Source: Nemophila menziesii
Taxonomy: Eukaryota; Streptophyta; Magnoliopsida; Boraginales; Hydrophyllaceae
Direction of reading: 5' to 3'
NCBI GenBank assembly: GCA_029959085.1
Contig: JARWIR010000015.1
Location: 4,587,017-4,651,016, forward strand
Length of the DNA: 64,000 nucleotides
Shown: positions 1 to 11,299 of the stretch, in pieces
Layout: the number at the start of each line of letters is the position of its first letter
How positions within the stretch are numbered: the first letter of the stretch is position 1
The notes under the pieces: model-generated
Databases searched by the model: none
Told to the model about the DNA's origin: nothing
Seen by the model: the letters and a program-made list of their open reading frames with translations, nothing else
Position numbers and translations under genes: made by a program

Positions 1-300
1 CACAAATTAAATACATAAAAATAAAATGAAAAAGAAAATTATTACATCACCAATTAAATACATAAATATAAAATGAAAAAAAAATTACATCAACAATTAA
101 ATACATAAATATAAAATGAAAAGAAAAATTATTACATCACCAATTAAATACATAAATATAAACTGAAAAAACAAATTATTACATCACCAATTAAATACAT
201 AAATATAAAATTAAATGCATAAAAAATATTAAATCACCAAATAAATACAAAAATAAAAAATTAAATGCATAAAAAATATTACATCACCAAATAAATATAT
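1..300 (-). repeat. Minisatellite upstream of CACTA transposase, 42-50 bp unit
   Basis: About six units, each starting near CACCAATTAAATACATAAAT and ending in TTATTACAT, start at about 1, 49, 91, 138, 185 and 235. The reverse complement (GGTGATGTAATAATTTTT core) is the same repeat found at 38456-38690 immediately before the transposase start of the complete element, so it is a family trait of the 5' leader. Confidence 0.85.
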
Positions 301-326
301 ATCTCACTTATGCATTTATTTCTCAT

Positions 327-330
<4 letters not shown>

Positions 331-421
<91 letters not shown>
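331..421. repeat. TA microsatellite
   Basis: Uninterrupted alternating TA run of about 85 bases inside the CACTA 5' leader. The complete element has an interrupted TA run at the equivalent place (38246-38391). Confidence 0.95.
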
Positions 422-467
422 GAAATTGTAAGATGTTTCAAAATACATAGTGATAATATATATTCAG

Positions 468-830
468 CATTAACTACACAATTGTAATCAAATAAAAAAA
501 AGATGAAAAAAGTTTTATAGAAGAAAAAGACCTATTTTTGGGCAAATTTAGAAGGAGAAATTGATAATTGAGGAGGTCCCATGTTGTTGAATGCCCAGGA
601 AAGGTTTTCCACGTGTTGAAATACCTAGTAATTAGTACTATTTAGCATTAACTACACAATTGTATGCAAATAAAATAAATTTGAAAGAGTTTTATAGAAC
701 AAAAAATACATACTTTTGGAAAACTTTAGATGGGGAAATTGATAATTGAGGAGGTCCCACATTGTTGATTGGCCCGGGAAAATTTTTCCACGTGTTGAAA
801 TAATATTTGATGATGAGTTGTGGGAAAAAA
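468..830 (-). promoter_or_regulatory. Duplicated promoter-like module with G-boxes (CACTA leader)
   Basis: Two tandem copies of about 178 bp (roughly 468-645 and 646-820). Each contains an ATTGATAATTGAGGAGGTCCC block and a CACGTG hexamer (610-615 and 789-794). The complete element carries the same doubled module at about 37846-38180, with CACGTG kept only once (38035-38040). CACGTG is the plant G-box, bound by bZIP and bHLH factors. A promoter role for the element's transposase is inferred from position. Confidence 0.55.
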
Positions 831-933
831 TTGGGAGAGTTTTGAGAGAATAGTGGGGAAGTTATAAAATAATGGGTGTTTGAGGATCCCAATTCGAAAT
901 TCACTGTCATAAATACGCTACACACAATATTGA

Positions 934-1290
934 CTACAAGAAGTAGTCGGTAATGATATAAAAGTCGTCGTTATTAGTAACCAATAGCGACTACATGTGT
1001 CGTCGTAAAAAGATAAACTTCATTAGCGACTACACAAAGTCGGTAGAAAAAAATAATTAAAAAATAAAAAAAAGTAGTGACTACTTGCATAATACTAACG
1101 ACTACTTCTTGTAGTCGTTACAAACAAAATTAAGTACGACTACTTCTTGTAGTCGTTACAAACAAAAATTAAGTACGACTACTTTGTAGTCGAAAAAAAT
1201 GTAAAGTAGTCGTTAAAACAAAGTAGTCGGTAGAGATATAATCTTTAGCGACTACATGAAGTAGTCGCGAAAAGTTAGTCGCGAGAAAGT
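934..1290 (-). repeat. CACTA subterminal repeat cluster
   Basis: About seventeen copies of a GCGACTAC/GTAGTCGC core in both orientations, many as close inverted pairs. In En/Spm such subterminal motifs are bound by TNPA. The cluster matches those at both ends of the complete element. Confidence 0.85.
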
Positions 1291-1305
1291 TCGCGTGTAG
1301 TAGTG

Positions 1306-4300
1306 AGAGCCAGGAGAAGGGCCCATGCTTCACCTTCCATGATATTATTAACTCCGCATCTTATAGCTTTTCTAGGCAATATGATACCTTCAGGGTTAAC
1401 ACCAATAGCTGAAATACCTGCCGGTTCCCATTCCTTTGTAAATGATGCATCACTAAACCAAACCATATCCATTGTATCATTTATTGTTGGATTATCATTG
1501 TTGTCCGCTTTATTTCCTTTTTTCTTTGAACGGATCGATTGATTACTAATTTCTTTTTCATCGAATAACCTAGAAATCACATCTCTCGTATATTTTGTAA
1601 TATTATCCACCATCCATTTTTTCTTATCAAAAAAACCTTTCATTCTTTCCTTCCATATATTCCATGCCGTAATAAGAATAATAGTTGTAACCTTTCTCTT
1701 ATCTCATCCATTACTTGAATAATTGTTAACCATATTTATTAACCATTCAGCGAATGATCCCTCTAAATTTTTACTAATTTTAAGATGTAGAGGTGATTCA
1801 ACCCATGCCTGAATGCTAAAGTGGCAGTTAAGAATAATGTGATATGTACTTTCGGTTTCCATCTCACACCATTCACATATATTTTCGTCCTTACATCTTT
1901 TTTTCTTAAGATTTTGTTTTGACGGTAATATATCGTTACAAATTCTCCAACAGAAATTCCTAACTTTCGATGGTACATTGGCATGCCAGATTAAGTTCCA
2001 TAGACTTGAATTGTTATCCTTTGTACCGGTACTTGATGATTGTAGACTATTACTGATTTCCACACCCACTAACACATGATATCCCAATTTAGTCGAATAG
2101 CTCCCATCTTTATTGAAAGGCCATATGAGTCTATCCTCTCCAAGTGTATTGGGATCTTCAAGATATCACTCGCAATGAGAGGATCAAGGGTAGATTTGAT
2201 AAGATTAACATTCCATCCAATTATATCCTTATCCATCAGTTCGTTCACCCATTTCAAATTTGAATTCTTAACACCTTCCAGAGTATAATTACACGTTAAC
2301 CATTTATGATTCCAAATATTAACACTTTTTCCATTACCAATTTGCCAAATCGCAAATTTTTTCAGCATTTGAATTCCTTTATATATACTTGCCCAACTCC
2401 ACGATCTGCATTTTTTAAGTCTAGAATCCCATAAGCTATCTTTTGGAGAATAAATACCTTTCAAGACTTTGTGAACCAATGAGTCTTTGTTATTTAAGAT
2501 TCTCCAAGCTTGTTTTGCCAGCTTTGCGAGGCTCATTTTTTGAAAATCTCTAAAACAAATTCCTCCAATCTTTTTTGATTTTGCCATTTTATTCCAAGCT
2601 AACTAGTGAATTTTCTTCTTCTCATTTGAATCCCACCAAAAGTTAGCCACAAGAGACGTAAGTTTCTTACAAATAGTCTTTGGAAATTCAAAAGTTGACA
2701 TAGCATAATTCAAAATTGATTGAAGGACGAATTTAATAAGTGTCTCCTTTCCACCTGCAGAAAGCAAAGAAGCCATCCAACTTGTAGATTTCGCTAATAA
2801 TCTATCTTTGATGTAATTTAAATTTTCAGTTTTTGATCTTTTCATTTTTAATGGAATTCCTAAATATTTCTCCATAGATTCCGTTCAACCAATGTTAAAA
2901 GATTCCAAAACCTTTTCCTTAATCTGTATTGGAGTATTCTTGCAAAACATAATGGCTGACTTTGTGAGATTAACTTTCTGTCCCGAGGTTTGACAGTACA
3001 ATTTAAGCGTTTCTCTAAAAGCTTCAATTTCTGTTTCCAAAATTTTAATAAATAAGAGAGCATCATCCGCGAAAAAAAGATGTGTAAGCTTCGGACATTG
3101 TCTTGTAATCGCAATACCATTAATGTTTCCCTTTCCGCATTGATAATTTATCAGCTCGATGAGACTTACTGTAAGCAGAGAGAAAAGCATAAGGGATAAA
3201 GGATCACCTTGTCTCAAACCTTGTTGCGGATAAAACTTTTTCAATCTTTGTCCATTAAGTTTAATTTGCATTGAAACCGTTGTAACACAAGCTTTGATCC
3301 ACGCCACCCATTTTTCAGCAAATCCCAAACCCTTCAATGTTTCAAATAAAAACTCCCAATTAACTTGATCATATGCTTTTTCCATATCAACTTTAAACGC
3401 AGCGTAATTAACCTTTGATCTTCTTTTAGTATTTAAGAAATACGAAACTTCTTGAGCAATAAGTACATTATCTTGAATACTTTTTACTTTAATAAACGCT
3501 GACTGAGTAGGGGAGATAATATCATCCATAAAAGGTTGAAGTCTTAGAGCCAATATCTTCGATATAATCTTGTAACAAAAATTCACACAAGAAATTGGCA
3601 TATAATCTTTAATCGTCTCTTATTTGTCACCTTTAGGAATTAATGTAATAAGTGTGTCATTAAGAAGGTTAAGAGGTGCGTTATGAACGAAAAAACCCGA
3701 AACAATTTTCTCGATGTCATTTTTAATAATCTCCCATAATTCGTGATAAAATTTCCAAGGCAAACCGTCTGGACCCGGAGCTTTTGACTAGTCCATTTTA
3801 AAGACCGCATTTTTAATTTCCTCCGAGTCTGGTATTTTTGTAAGTGTTTCATTCATTTGGAAGTTAACCTTCGACGGAATATGTTTAATGACTTCTTGAA
3901 CATTTTAAATTTCTTTCTCCTTGAAATGATTTATATAGAAATTATAAATATTCTCTTTAATTTTTTCTTTGTCGTCGCACCACTCTTCACCATTGCATTT
4001 CAAGATATTGATTCTATTAATATTTCTTCAATGCATTGTCTTTGCAAAAAAATACTTCGTATTTTTATCTTTTTTTTATGTTGAGGTCTTTCGCTCTATC
4101 TGCCCAAAAAGATTCTTCCTGATCACAACATACCTCAATTTTTATTTCATCCTCTTTAACCTGATTATCTACCGTCATTTCTTTACTTTGTAGACCCTCC
4201 AATCTCTTATATAGTTGATCAACTCATTTTCTATTATTATAGAAAGTTGTCTTATTCCAGCCTTTTAAAGCCAGACATGTAGCATCTTTTTTGTTGAAAA

Positions 4301-5163
4301 AATTCCCTAAGTTGTGGGCGTCACCATTTGATTTCTATGAATTTTCGACAATATCCTTACACTAAACATGTTCAAGCCATCTTGATTCGAAATTAAAGTA
4401 TTCATTTTTCATGTCATTTTCAGGTTCAAGTTGGAGAATCAATGGTGAATGATTAGATCCAATAGCCGGATGGACAATGATATTAGCATTTGGAAATTGA
4501 ACACACCATGGTAGATTAGGTAGAGCTCTATCAAGTTTTTCTTTAACATTATCATCCCCCTCTCTTCGATTTGTCCATGTGAAGAAACACCCATTACTTG
4601 GCATGTGTACAAGATAGTTCTTGTTTATAAAATCATTAAATTTGAGAATTCTATCTAAGTTTGGTTGTAATTTCCCTTGCTTCTCCAAAAACATAGTGAT
4701 ATCGTTAAAATATCTAATAAGGATGCTTGGTCCATCAACCTTATTTATCCATTTAGTTAAAGAATTTCACAAATTTTCTTTACTTTCATCAGCATTAGGT
4801 GCATAAATGCTGAATAAATACCACATAAAACCATTCGTCTTTAACTTTTGAAATAACATAGTTCAAACATGAAAATAAAACTTCGATATATAAACTATTC
4901 TTCCACATCATGACGATACCCCCGGACATATATGCTCTTCCTCCAGGGTTGACAACATGAAAATTATTAAAGTCATTAAAATGAGAACAAGACTTAAGGT
5001 CTTTTCTCTGAAGTTTCGATTCAAATAAATAGACAAAAGACAACCTAAACTTATTATGCAAAGACTTAAATGATTTCCTTGTCAAGGGGGGTCTCGCACC
5101 TTGACAATTCCAAACACAGTAATTATCCATCACATCCAGCCTGGTTATGGGACCGGCCGCCAC
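1306..5163 (-). pseudogene. LINE ORF2: endonuclease, reverse transcriptase, RNase H; broken
   Basis: Domains in order on the minus strand: APE-type endonuclease (5163-4362, starting MDNYCVWNCQGARPP); reverse transcriptase (about 3850-2885) with GPDGLPW, QGLRQGDPLS and the catalytic FFADD box; zf-RVT (2087-1704, with paired CxxC and HxxxxC residues); and RNase H (1643-1306) with FSDAS and MEGE acidic residues before the sequence is cut by the CACTA end. The endonuclease SDH motif reads SNH (near 4450), replacing a catalytic aspartate. Stops and frameshifts separate most domains, for example before KAPGPDG near 3790. It once carried out target-primed reverse transcription; it cannot now. Confidence 0.85.
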
Positions 5164-7089
5164 CCTCCATGATAGTTTGGACTTTGTTTGTATTCACAGG
5201 ACTAGCCCGATTACCCCCAAAGTCCTCAGTATTTTTGCTACTACTTGGATGATACTCCAGGTGGCCATCACAATTCTCACCTCTGTAGAAATAAAGTCTT
5301 TCCCCTCCTTCTTCGTATCCAACATCAACATTCTCAACCCTCACTCCATCACGAACCCTATTCTCCTTCTGCATTTGACCTCTCACTTCATAGAAGTTGT
5401 CGCTAATATCACTGATGAATCCTTGGAGATCATTAATTTGACGTTCCATCGCAGCAAAATCATCCTTCGTAAATTTTTGAACCTTAGCATTTCCAGGATA
5501 TCCACTAGGCGCCACTTTCCTCTTGAGAGTTTTCGGCCATGTGAATTTTGTCTAGGGCTTAAAAACTTTCATTCTAGCAGTTGCCTTCCATTTTTTCCTT
5601 CATCATCTTCCCTTGGATGCTGACTTATATGTATTGGTTGTGAATCATATGATTGATCCTCTAGATCAAATGAACCACTCCCTTCAGCAACACCATTTCC
5701 CTTGTTTGACAAATAATTTTCCTGTTCCTTAACTTTATAATTTGAAGTACCACCAAACTCAAACTTGTTGTTCCAGAACTGATCCTTAGCAATCATACCA
5801 ATGTTACACTCGTTATTGATGTTCAAATCCACAATAACCTTATCTTTACCAGTTGAGATTCTTGAGACATCGTACCATAAAACCTTTCCTCACCCATCTT
5901 GAAGTTATCATACATTTCATCAATGTTAATGTTTTGAGCATTCAGTACCTCCGTGATTGTTTCATTAGAAAAAATAATGCTCATTCCAATATCTCCAAGT
6001 TCACGGTAGAAGACCTTATATAACCTAGGGAAATCCTTCTCCGAAATTTCGATGGGACCCTCGATGTTATGTAGGTTCTTGAACTATCTTGTAGCAATTC
6101 TGAATTCTCCCTTTTCCTTTTGTTGGACTTCCTACCTGAGTTAACACTGTCTTGTTTTCCCTTAAAATTCTTTTGTTTGCTTTGAACAGCTTGTAATATC
6201 ACCCCTTGATCAATCACAGTATTAACAAACATACCTCCTTGATTTGGATTGCTACTACTGTCTTCACCATCACCTTCAAATCTTCAAATGGATAGAAATG
6301 AACCACCTCATAGAAATGTCCCTAGCGATCCTTCTCTCTGTTTACATGGAAAACTTTGACATCACTCCTAATGTTTATGTCTTATTGCCAGTTACAATAG
6401 CGTGTTACGTCATCCGACCATTATGGTCTTACCATTGAAGTAGGACATGATCCCTTATTATGACCAAGTACCCTGCAGTTGAAACAGAAAATCCCTACAT
6501 TTCGTAAATAAAAGAAACCCATGCCTTACCATCAAGCTGTTCCAAGAAAACACCAGTTTTTAGAAGTTCAGAAGTATTGATTTTAACTCTGAACCTGATG
6601 AATCTAAGGTTATCCATGCCGATAATTGGTAGATCCACCTCAATGACTTTGCCAATAAAGTCCCCAAAAATTTGTATAGCTTCGAGTGTATTTTGAATAC
6701 CTGCTAATCCATAGATACGAACCTAGACACATGAATTTTTAAGATCCAAATCCTTAAAAGCACATCCTCCTTCTCACTTTGTTATGCTCACATGAAGGCC
6801 TTGAACTGTTAAAGGGCTTACAAAGAAAAGCCTTTCTGCTTCTTCAAGTTGAAATAGAGTAAGTTTGAAGACATTTGGCTTGATCTTTTCAAAGATAATC
6901 CTTCCAAGTATACCCCAGGCATAAAAAACAACCTTTCGGAACAAACCAAACAAGACCACTCTATCTGAGATAATTTTCGCCACTAGAACATATTCGGGAG
7001 TCTCAGGATTGATGGATTGAACTTTGGTTGAGAGTGATAAAGTTTCAAATTTTTCTAGGCTGTAGGAGATGATTGTTAATAGCTGCCAT
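5123..7089 (-). pseudogene. LINE ORF1, gag-like nucleic-acid-binding protein, broken
   Basis: A start near 7089 (MAAINNHLLQ) is followed after a one-base frameshift by a DUF4283-type stretch (KIISDRVVLFG ... AERLFFVSPL, about 6983-6780). A C-x2-C-x4-H-x4-C zinc knuckle (CFNCRVLGHNKGSC) is encoded near 6430-6480, with a stop just after it. Basic and acidic low-complexity pieces follow at 6232-5981, 5832-5569 and 5515-5123. In plant LINEs this protein binds the element RNA. At least three frame breaks make it non-functional. Its end overlaps the ORF2 start by about 40 bases. Confidence 0.75.
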
Positions 7090-8689
7090 AGTATATGCTT
7101 GAGATTGGATAAAACGTGAGGTTTTGTTTTTTTTTTCAGAGAGGAGAAAAGCTTCTGTACTTATACCCACATGAAGGGTCTTGAGTTGAATATTATAATA
7201 CAAGAAGCACAAAAACCTCTGAATAGATGGTGCATGCTTTCCATTTGTCTATGCCTACTCCCTTTCCGATATATTGGCGTGATAAAGTGAATAGCCATCT
7301 CGAAATCCCCACTATGATTAACCGTAAAGCCTTTTGGCATGAGTATAATTTATAGGATATTGTTTATCAGATATTGCATCATTACTAATGCATCCCTATT
7401 AAATTTACCCTCAGTAGGATCAAGCAAAATCCCAACACTCTTTATATACATAGTAATAAATTGGGTTATTAAATGTTTCCATTCATCATAGATAATTAAC
7501 TCGGTAAAAAAACCAAGGGTCATAATGATATTTATTATGTAAATGTATGCATGTTCCTTCTCCAAATGTTCCATACAACCATATTTACTACCACTTAAAT
7601 CACTATAGCAAAAAAAAAAAAGACCTCCTAATCGGGAGCCAAACAACCCAGCTAAAAAATATAAGGTTATCATAAATTCAATAATTCCTACGAGTCAAGG
7701 AAAGAAAAAACATGAACATAGGATAATGCTTCTGACAAATATTAACACTTAGTGAATAAGTTTTCCATGATTCCAAGAAGCTGCATAACACATATCCTCG
7801 AAGATCCATTAAATATTCGAAAAGAAACTCTATCATAATTTAAAAGTATTCTAAATCAAGTCTATATGCTAGATTATATCTCCAATACACCATATTTTAC
7901 CAATAAGAACACATGCAAGCTACCAATCCGATCGTATAGAAGATTTTATACAACAGAACATCATATTCGATAACCAACTCTTCAATTCTCCATACGTTAA
8001 GCAACATAACCATTTCCTTTTCATAAATAAAGGCAAGAGATGATAGGGTTCCCTTATCCCCTTGTAGACCATTATAAATAAATCTATGTGGATGCATGTC
8101 CACTGCACTGTAAATCGTAGTCCAAACACACCAAACCCACATAATAAGCTCTTAAAAAACTTCAATTCGACCAGGAACAGGGTCTAATTCCTCCCATCCA
8201 TAAGAAAACCAACCCATATAGACACAGTGATAGTGTGGGGAAAGAAAAAGCAACAAAACATAAATAAAAAAAAGACAAAAAAGCACAAAAAAGAAAAAAA
8301 AAAATTAAAAGGTAAAAAATAATATATTTTACAGAAGAAATGTAAACAGTAAATATTTAAGGAAAGCATGTTTAGAAAGAGCCCTGAGCTGGGCCGAATC
8401 GTGGATGAGAAGAGTTGTAGGTCATATTTATTTGTATGAAGATTATCCATTCTTCATCAAGTTTTGAATTTTTCTACGCGGTTTTATGTTTCACCCTTGA
8501 CTAGTACTTTATGTGGGCTCTGGTTGTATTAATATAAACCATCAAGTTTATTCAACACAAACAAATATACTTTAATAACTTCGATAATATCAATTTTATT
8601 TATGTTATAGTTATAGGTAATTTCCATCAATTTACTACCTATTTAATTATGTAACATGACAGATTGAGAGCCATTATGCGTGAAGAGTC
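7090..8689. other. No recognisable gene; possible LINE leader at left
   Basis: AT-rich sequence. Minus-strand open stretches of 80-107 codons (for example 7350-7673 and 7897-8165) show no motif I recognise and are hydrophobic and compositionally biased, so I do not call them genes. The first few hundred bases beside ORF1 could be the LINE 5' leader, but nothing marks its end. Confidence 0.5.
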
Positions 8690-9327
8690 TGGGAAATAAA
8701 GACTCAATATGAATCTCCATCATATGTACCTACTCTGACACAGAAGGATCAGGTGGATATTGTAATGGACGTGACCCGCAAATGTATGGGTGAAAAGATG
8801 CGGAGTTGGATTCCTGGTGCTGGAGCGCCTCCCAAGGAAAAACATTCAAGGCGTGCTGCTTCGTCATCCGATCAGTTGGTCTAGGACCATCTGATCTCGA
8901 TGGAAAAGGAACCATAGATTTCGAAGGCTGACAAATCTAGATCCATGAGCTCCACAGTTGACACCCAACACACGTACAACCTCGAATATTTGAGCGGAGA
9001 CCTAGTATGGGTTAATCAGACCCACATCAACTAGTCCTCATTCTTGTCCTCTTTTCGGTGATTCAGCCAGCCATCACCCCCAAAGAAGACTTCTAGACGA
9101 TGAAGATGAAATTTTTTCGAATATTGATTCCTAATTGGACTTTTAAGTTTGACTTTCTGGATGTTTAAGACTTTTGTGATATTTAATTTTTTATTGACTT
9201 TTAAAACATTTAACCCATTTGTAATATTCTGATCGACTTCTAATTTAAATCATAGTATTAGTTGAGCATATAGTGTATTGACTTTTTATGTCAAATTAAT
9301 GAAATAAAAAAAATCTTTAATGATTTT

Positions 9328-9371
<44 letters not shown>

Positions 9372-9535
9372 ATCAAGAATAGTAAAAAGAAAACAAAAAT
9401 TATTTGCGAGGACATGTTACTTGTGAGTAACATGAAGCCTGTAGTTGCAAAAAATATATTAGCAAGGACACATGTTGTCACCTATGTATCCTCTTTGGCG
9501 ACATATAAAATCCTCGCAAATGACTTGTATTCTAG
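8690..9535 (+). mobile_element. Probable 3' end of a second CACTA family
   Basis: 8710-9110 is richer in GC than its surroundings and reads on the plus strand as a degraded coding tail (DIVMDVTRKCMGEKM ... GAPPKEKHSRR, then DDEDEIFSNID), resembling the acidic end of TNPA-like genes. 9400-9535 holds repeated GCGAGGACA-like words in both orientations and ends ATTCTAGTG, whose reverse complement CACTAGAAT is a CACTA-type terminus. In the complete element gene 2 likewise ends about 730 bp before the right end. The left boundary and target duplication were not found, so this is tentative. Confidence 0.45.
9332..9372. repeat. TA/CA compound microsatellite
   Basis: Alternating TA followed by a CA run. 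It lies between the degraded coding tail and the subterminal-like repeats. Confidence 0.9.
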
Positions 9536-9570
9536 TGAGGACTAGCTGTCTTAACCAATGATACCATCAT

Positions 9571-11275
9571 TGATGTCTCCTGTTTTGTGATAGAATAACC
9601 TTCCGATGAGACATACTTTTAGGTTTAAATGGACTAAGTTAATAGATTAATCATCACATTTTGATATATTGCACTTCTTTCCTTCTATTTGGAAGTGTTG
9701 TTACTTTTAGAGCTTTTGTGCGTTAATGTGTTTATTTAGTGTAAATATTTTAGGTATACGGATGTTAGGAGGCACAAATATGAAGAGAAGGAGTGAATAT
9801 TCAAGTCCAAACCCAAGAATAAGCGTTAAAAGATCAAAAGAAATCACTTTGGTAAAGGTGGAACAGTTTTAGAAGAAATTAAGTCGTCACTTCTTTCAGT
9901 TTCTGATGCTTATTAGTGAGGTTTTAGGCTTAGTGGTTCAAATTAAAGTTCTGGGTCACAAAGGCAGTGAAATTTGAGAAGTCGAAAAATTGAATTTGGA
10001 TTTAAGATGAAAATTTTTGGCTCAAAATACCAAAGTGATGCAGTTCTGTCCAGATTTAGAGACGTGTAATATTTTCAATACTGCATAAAATCGACAAGAA
10101 ATTTGAAAGATCCCTTATAAATTTAGAAAGGTATTTTAATTGCGGTCATTTTAATATATAGATCACTAGATTCTGAGCTGTAACGAAAGAGTTATTAATA
10201 TTACAAACTCAAAACGTTATACATTCCTTCAATTAAGGGAAACGAGTTAGAGTTGAATTTGGACTCTAAAACTTGGGCAACAATCTATATTCCGACCTAA
10301 CACCTATATATATATTAGTTCCTAACCTTAGAGAATGATCTCTTGGATACCAGAGATTAATATTCATCAGTAATGCATCATAGAAGCAATCAGGAGGATC
10401 TAGAGCAGATAAATATCAAAAGCTGAAGTTTCACCACATCAATTCTACACTTCTCCATCTCTATTCATTGGATAAATTAGTATTGGATTTATTTTGTCTA
10501 TAATTTACTTCTAAGCAAATTTTTTCAAAGTCCATATTCACAATTTTTCATTTAGGATTGTAATTATATGAAAAATTGTTTTTTTGCTTTTCTGTTTTAT
10601 TTTGAATTGGGGAATTTAGTATTTAATTGATCTGGTTTTTAATTAATTTCAATTGAATATATGTTTATAATAACACTACCCATATCGTAGATAAATATTG
10701 TGTAGCTCGAGTAATTAAGCTATTCGTTGCAAAACGATCATCTGGGAGGGGGGGATTTAATTGCAGATATAACATATAGGCGCTTGGTATATGTCATTGA
10801 GCAGGGAGGCCTTAATTAACAAAGTAGGATTATATTTAATAATGTATGAAAATATTGTAGGGTCACCCCAAAGGGATCTCTAGTATTTAGGATAGCGTCA
10901 TAATTATTCGGGAAGGGTTAGGAAGATAATTGAATCCTGACTAATATGAAATTACCAAGTCACCCTTATTCTTGGGAATTATTGATTCAATAGGATAGGT
11001 TCATACTTGCAATCCATTGTCTTATTTGCATAATTATTTTATTTTTTAAACCAAAATAATTTATTTACTTTTTAATCAAAACATTTAAAACCATATATTC
11101 TAATATTGAACACGAGTTGAAATGCCTAATTCAATCCCTGTGAACAGATTCTATTTTACTTACCTATTACTTGTAACGATTCATACACTTGTAGAGAGTT
11201 AATCGTGGTTTCCGAAGCGTGTGCACCTTTAATATCATTATTATTCGTTTATATATCATACCTTTGGGCCCAACA
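9571..11275 (+). repeat. 5' LTR of Athila-type element
   Basis: Begins TGATGTCTCCTG and ends near GGGCCCAACA, 1705 bp. The 3' LTR begins TGATGTATTCTG and ends near GGCCCACTA. Shared blocks include GCAAAACGATCATCT and CATATAGGCGCTTGGTAT, found in both copies at matching distances. Confidence 0.85.
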
Positions 11276-11281
11276 AGTTTT

Positions 11282-11299
11282 TGGCGCCGCTGTCGGGGA
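11282..11299 (+). promoter_or_regulatory. Primer binding site, tRNA-Asp type
   Basis: TGGCGCCGCTGTCGGGGA differs at two positions from the complement of a plant tRNA-Asp 3' end (TGGCGCCGTTGCCGGGGA). It starts six bases after the LTR, as usual for Athila and related lineages. Confidence 0.85.

Larger units (their letters stand above)
1..1305 (-). mobile_element. CACTA transposon, 5' end only (cut by window edge)
   Basis: Read on the minus strand, this begins at 1305 with CACTACTACACGCGAAC and is followed by a dense cluster of TAGTCGC/GCGACTA subterminal repeats, a duplicated promoter-like module, a TA run and a minisatellite. The same parts occur in the same order at the start of the complete CACTA element at 37383-38690, so this is a second family member in opposite orientation. 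The transposase gene would start just left of base 1, outside the window. The end at 1305 abuts LINE coding sequence directly; the far end and so the 3-bp target duplication cannot be seen. Family assignment follows the known En/Spm (CACTA) layout. Confidence 0.9.
1306..7089 (-). mobile_element. LINE (plant L1-type), decayed, 3' end displaced by CACTA
   Basis: A minus-strand non-LTR retrotransposon with two ORFs in the usual order. ORF1 has a DUF4283-like domain and a zinc knuckle; ORF2 has endonuclease, reverse transcriptase, zf-RVT and RNase H. Both are broken by frameshifts and stops. The RNase H domain stops abruptly at 1305/1306 where the CACTA terminus begins, so the LINE 3' end and poly-A tail should lie beyond the CACTA, left of the window. 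No target duplication can be checked. The 5' end is placed at the ORF1 start; a 5' leader may extend further right. Confidence 0.85.

Noticed and set aside
7350..8165. Minus-strand ORFs of 80-107 codons near the LINE start
   Set aside because: No recognised motif and biased composition; could be LINE leader but not supportable as genes.
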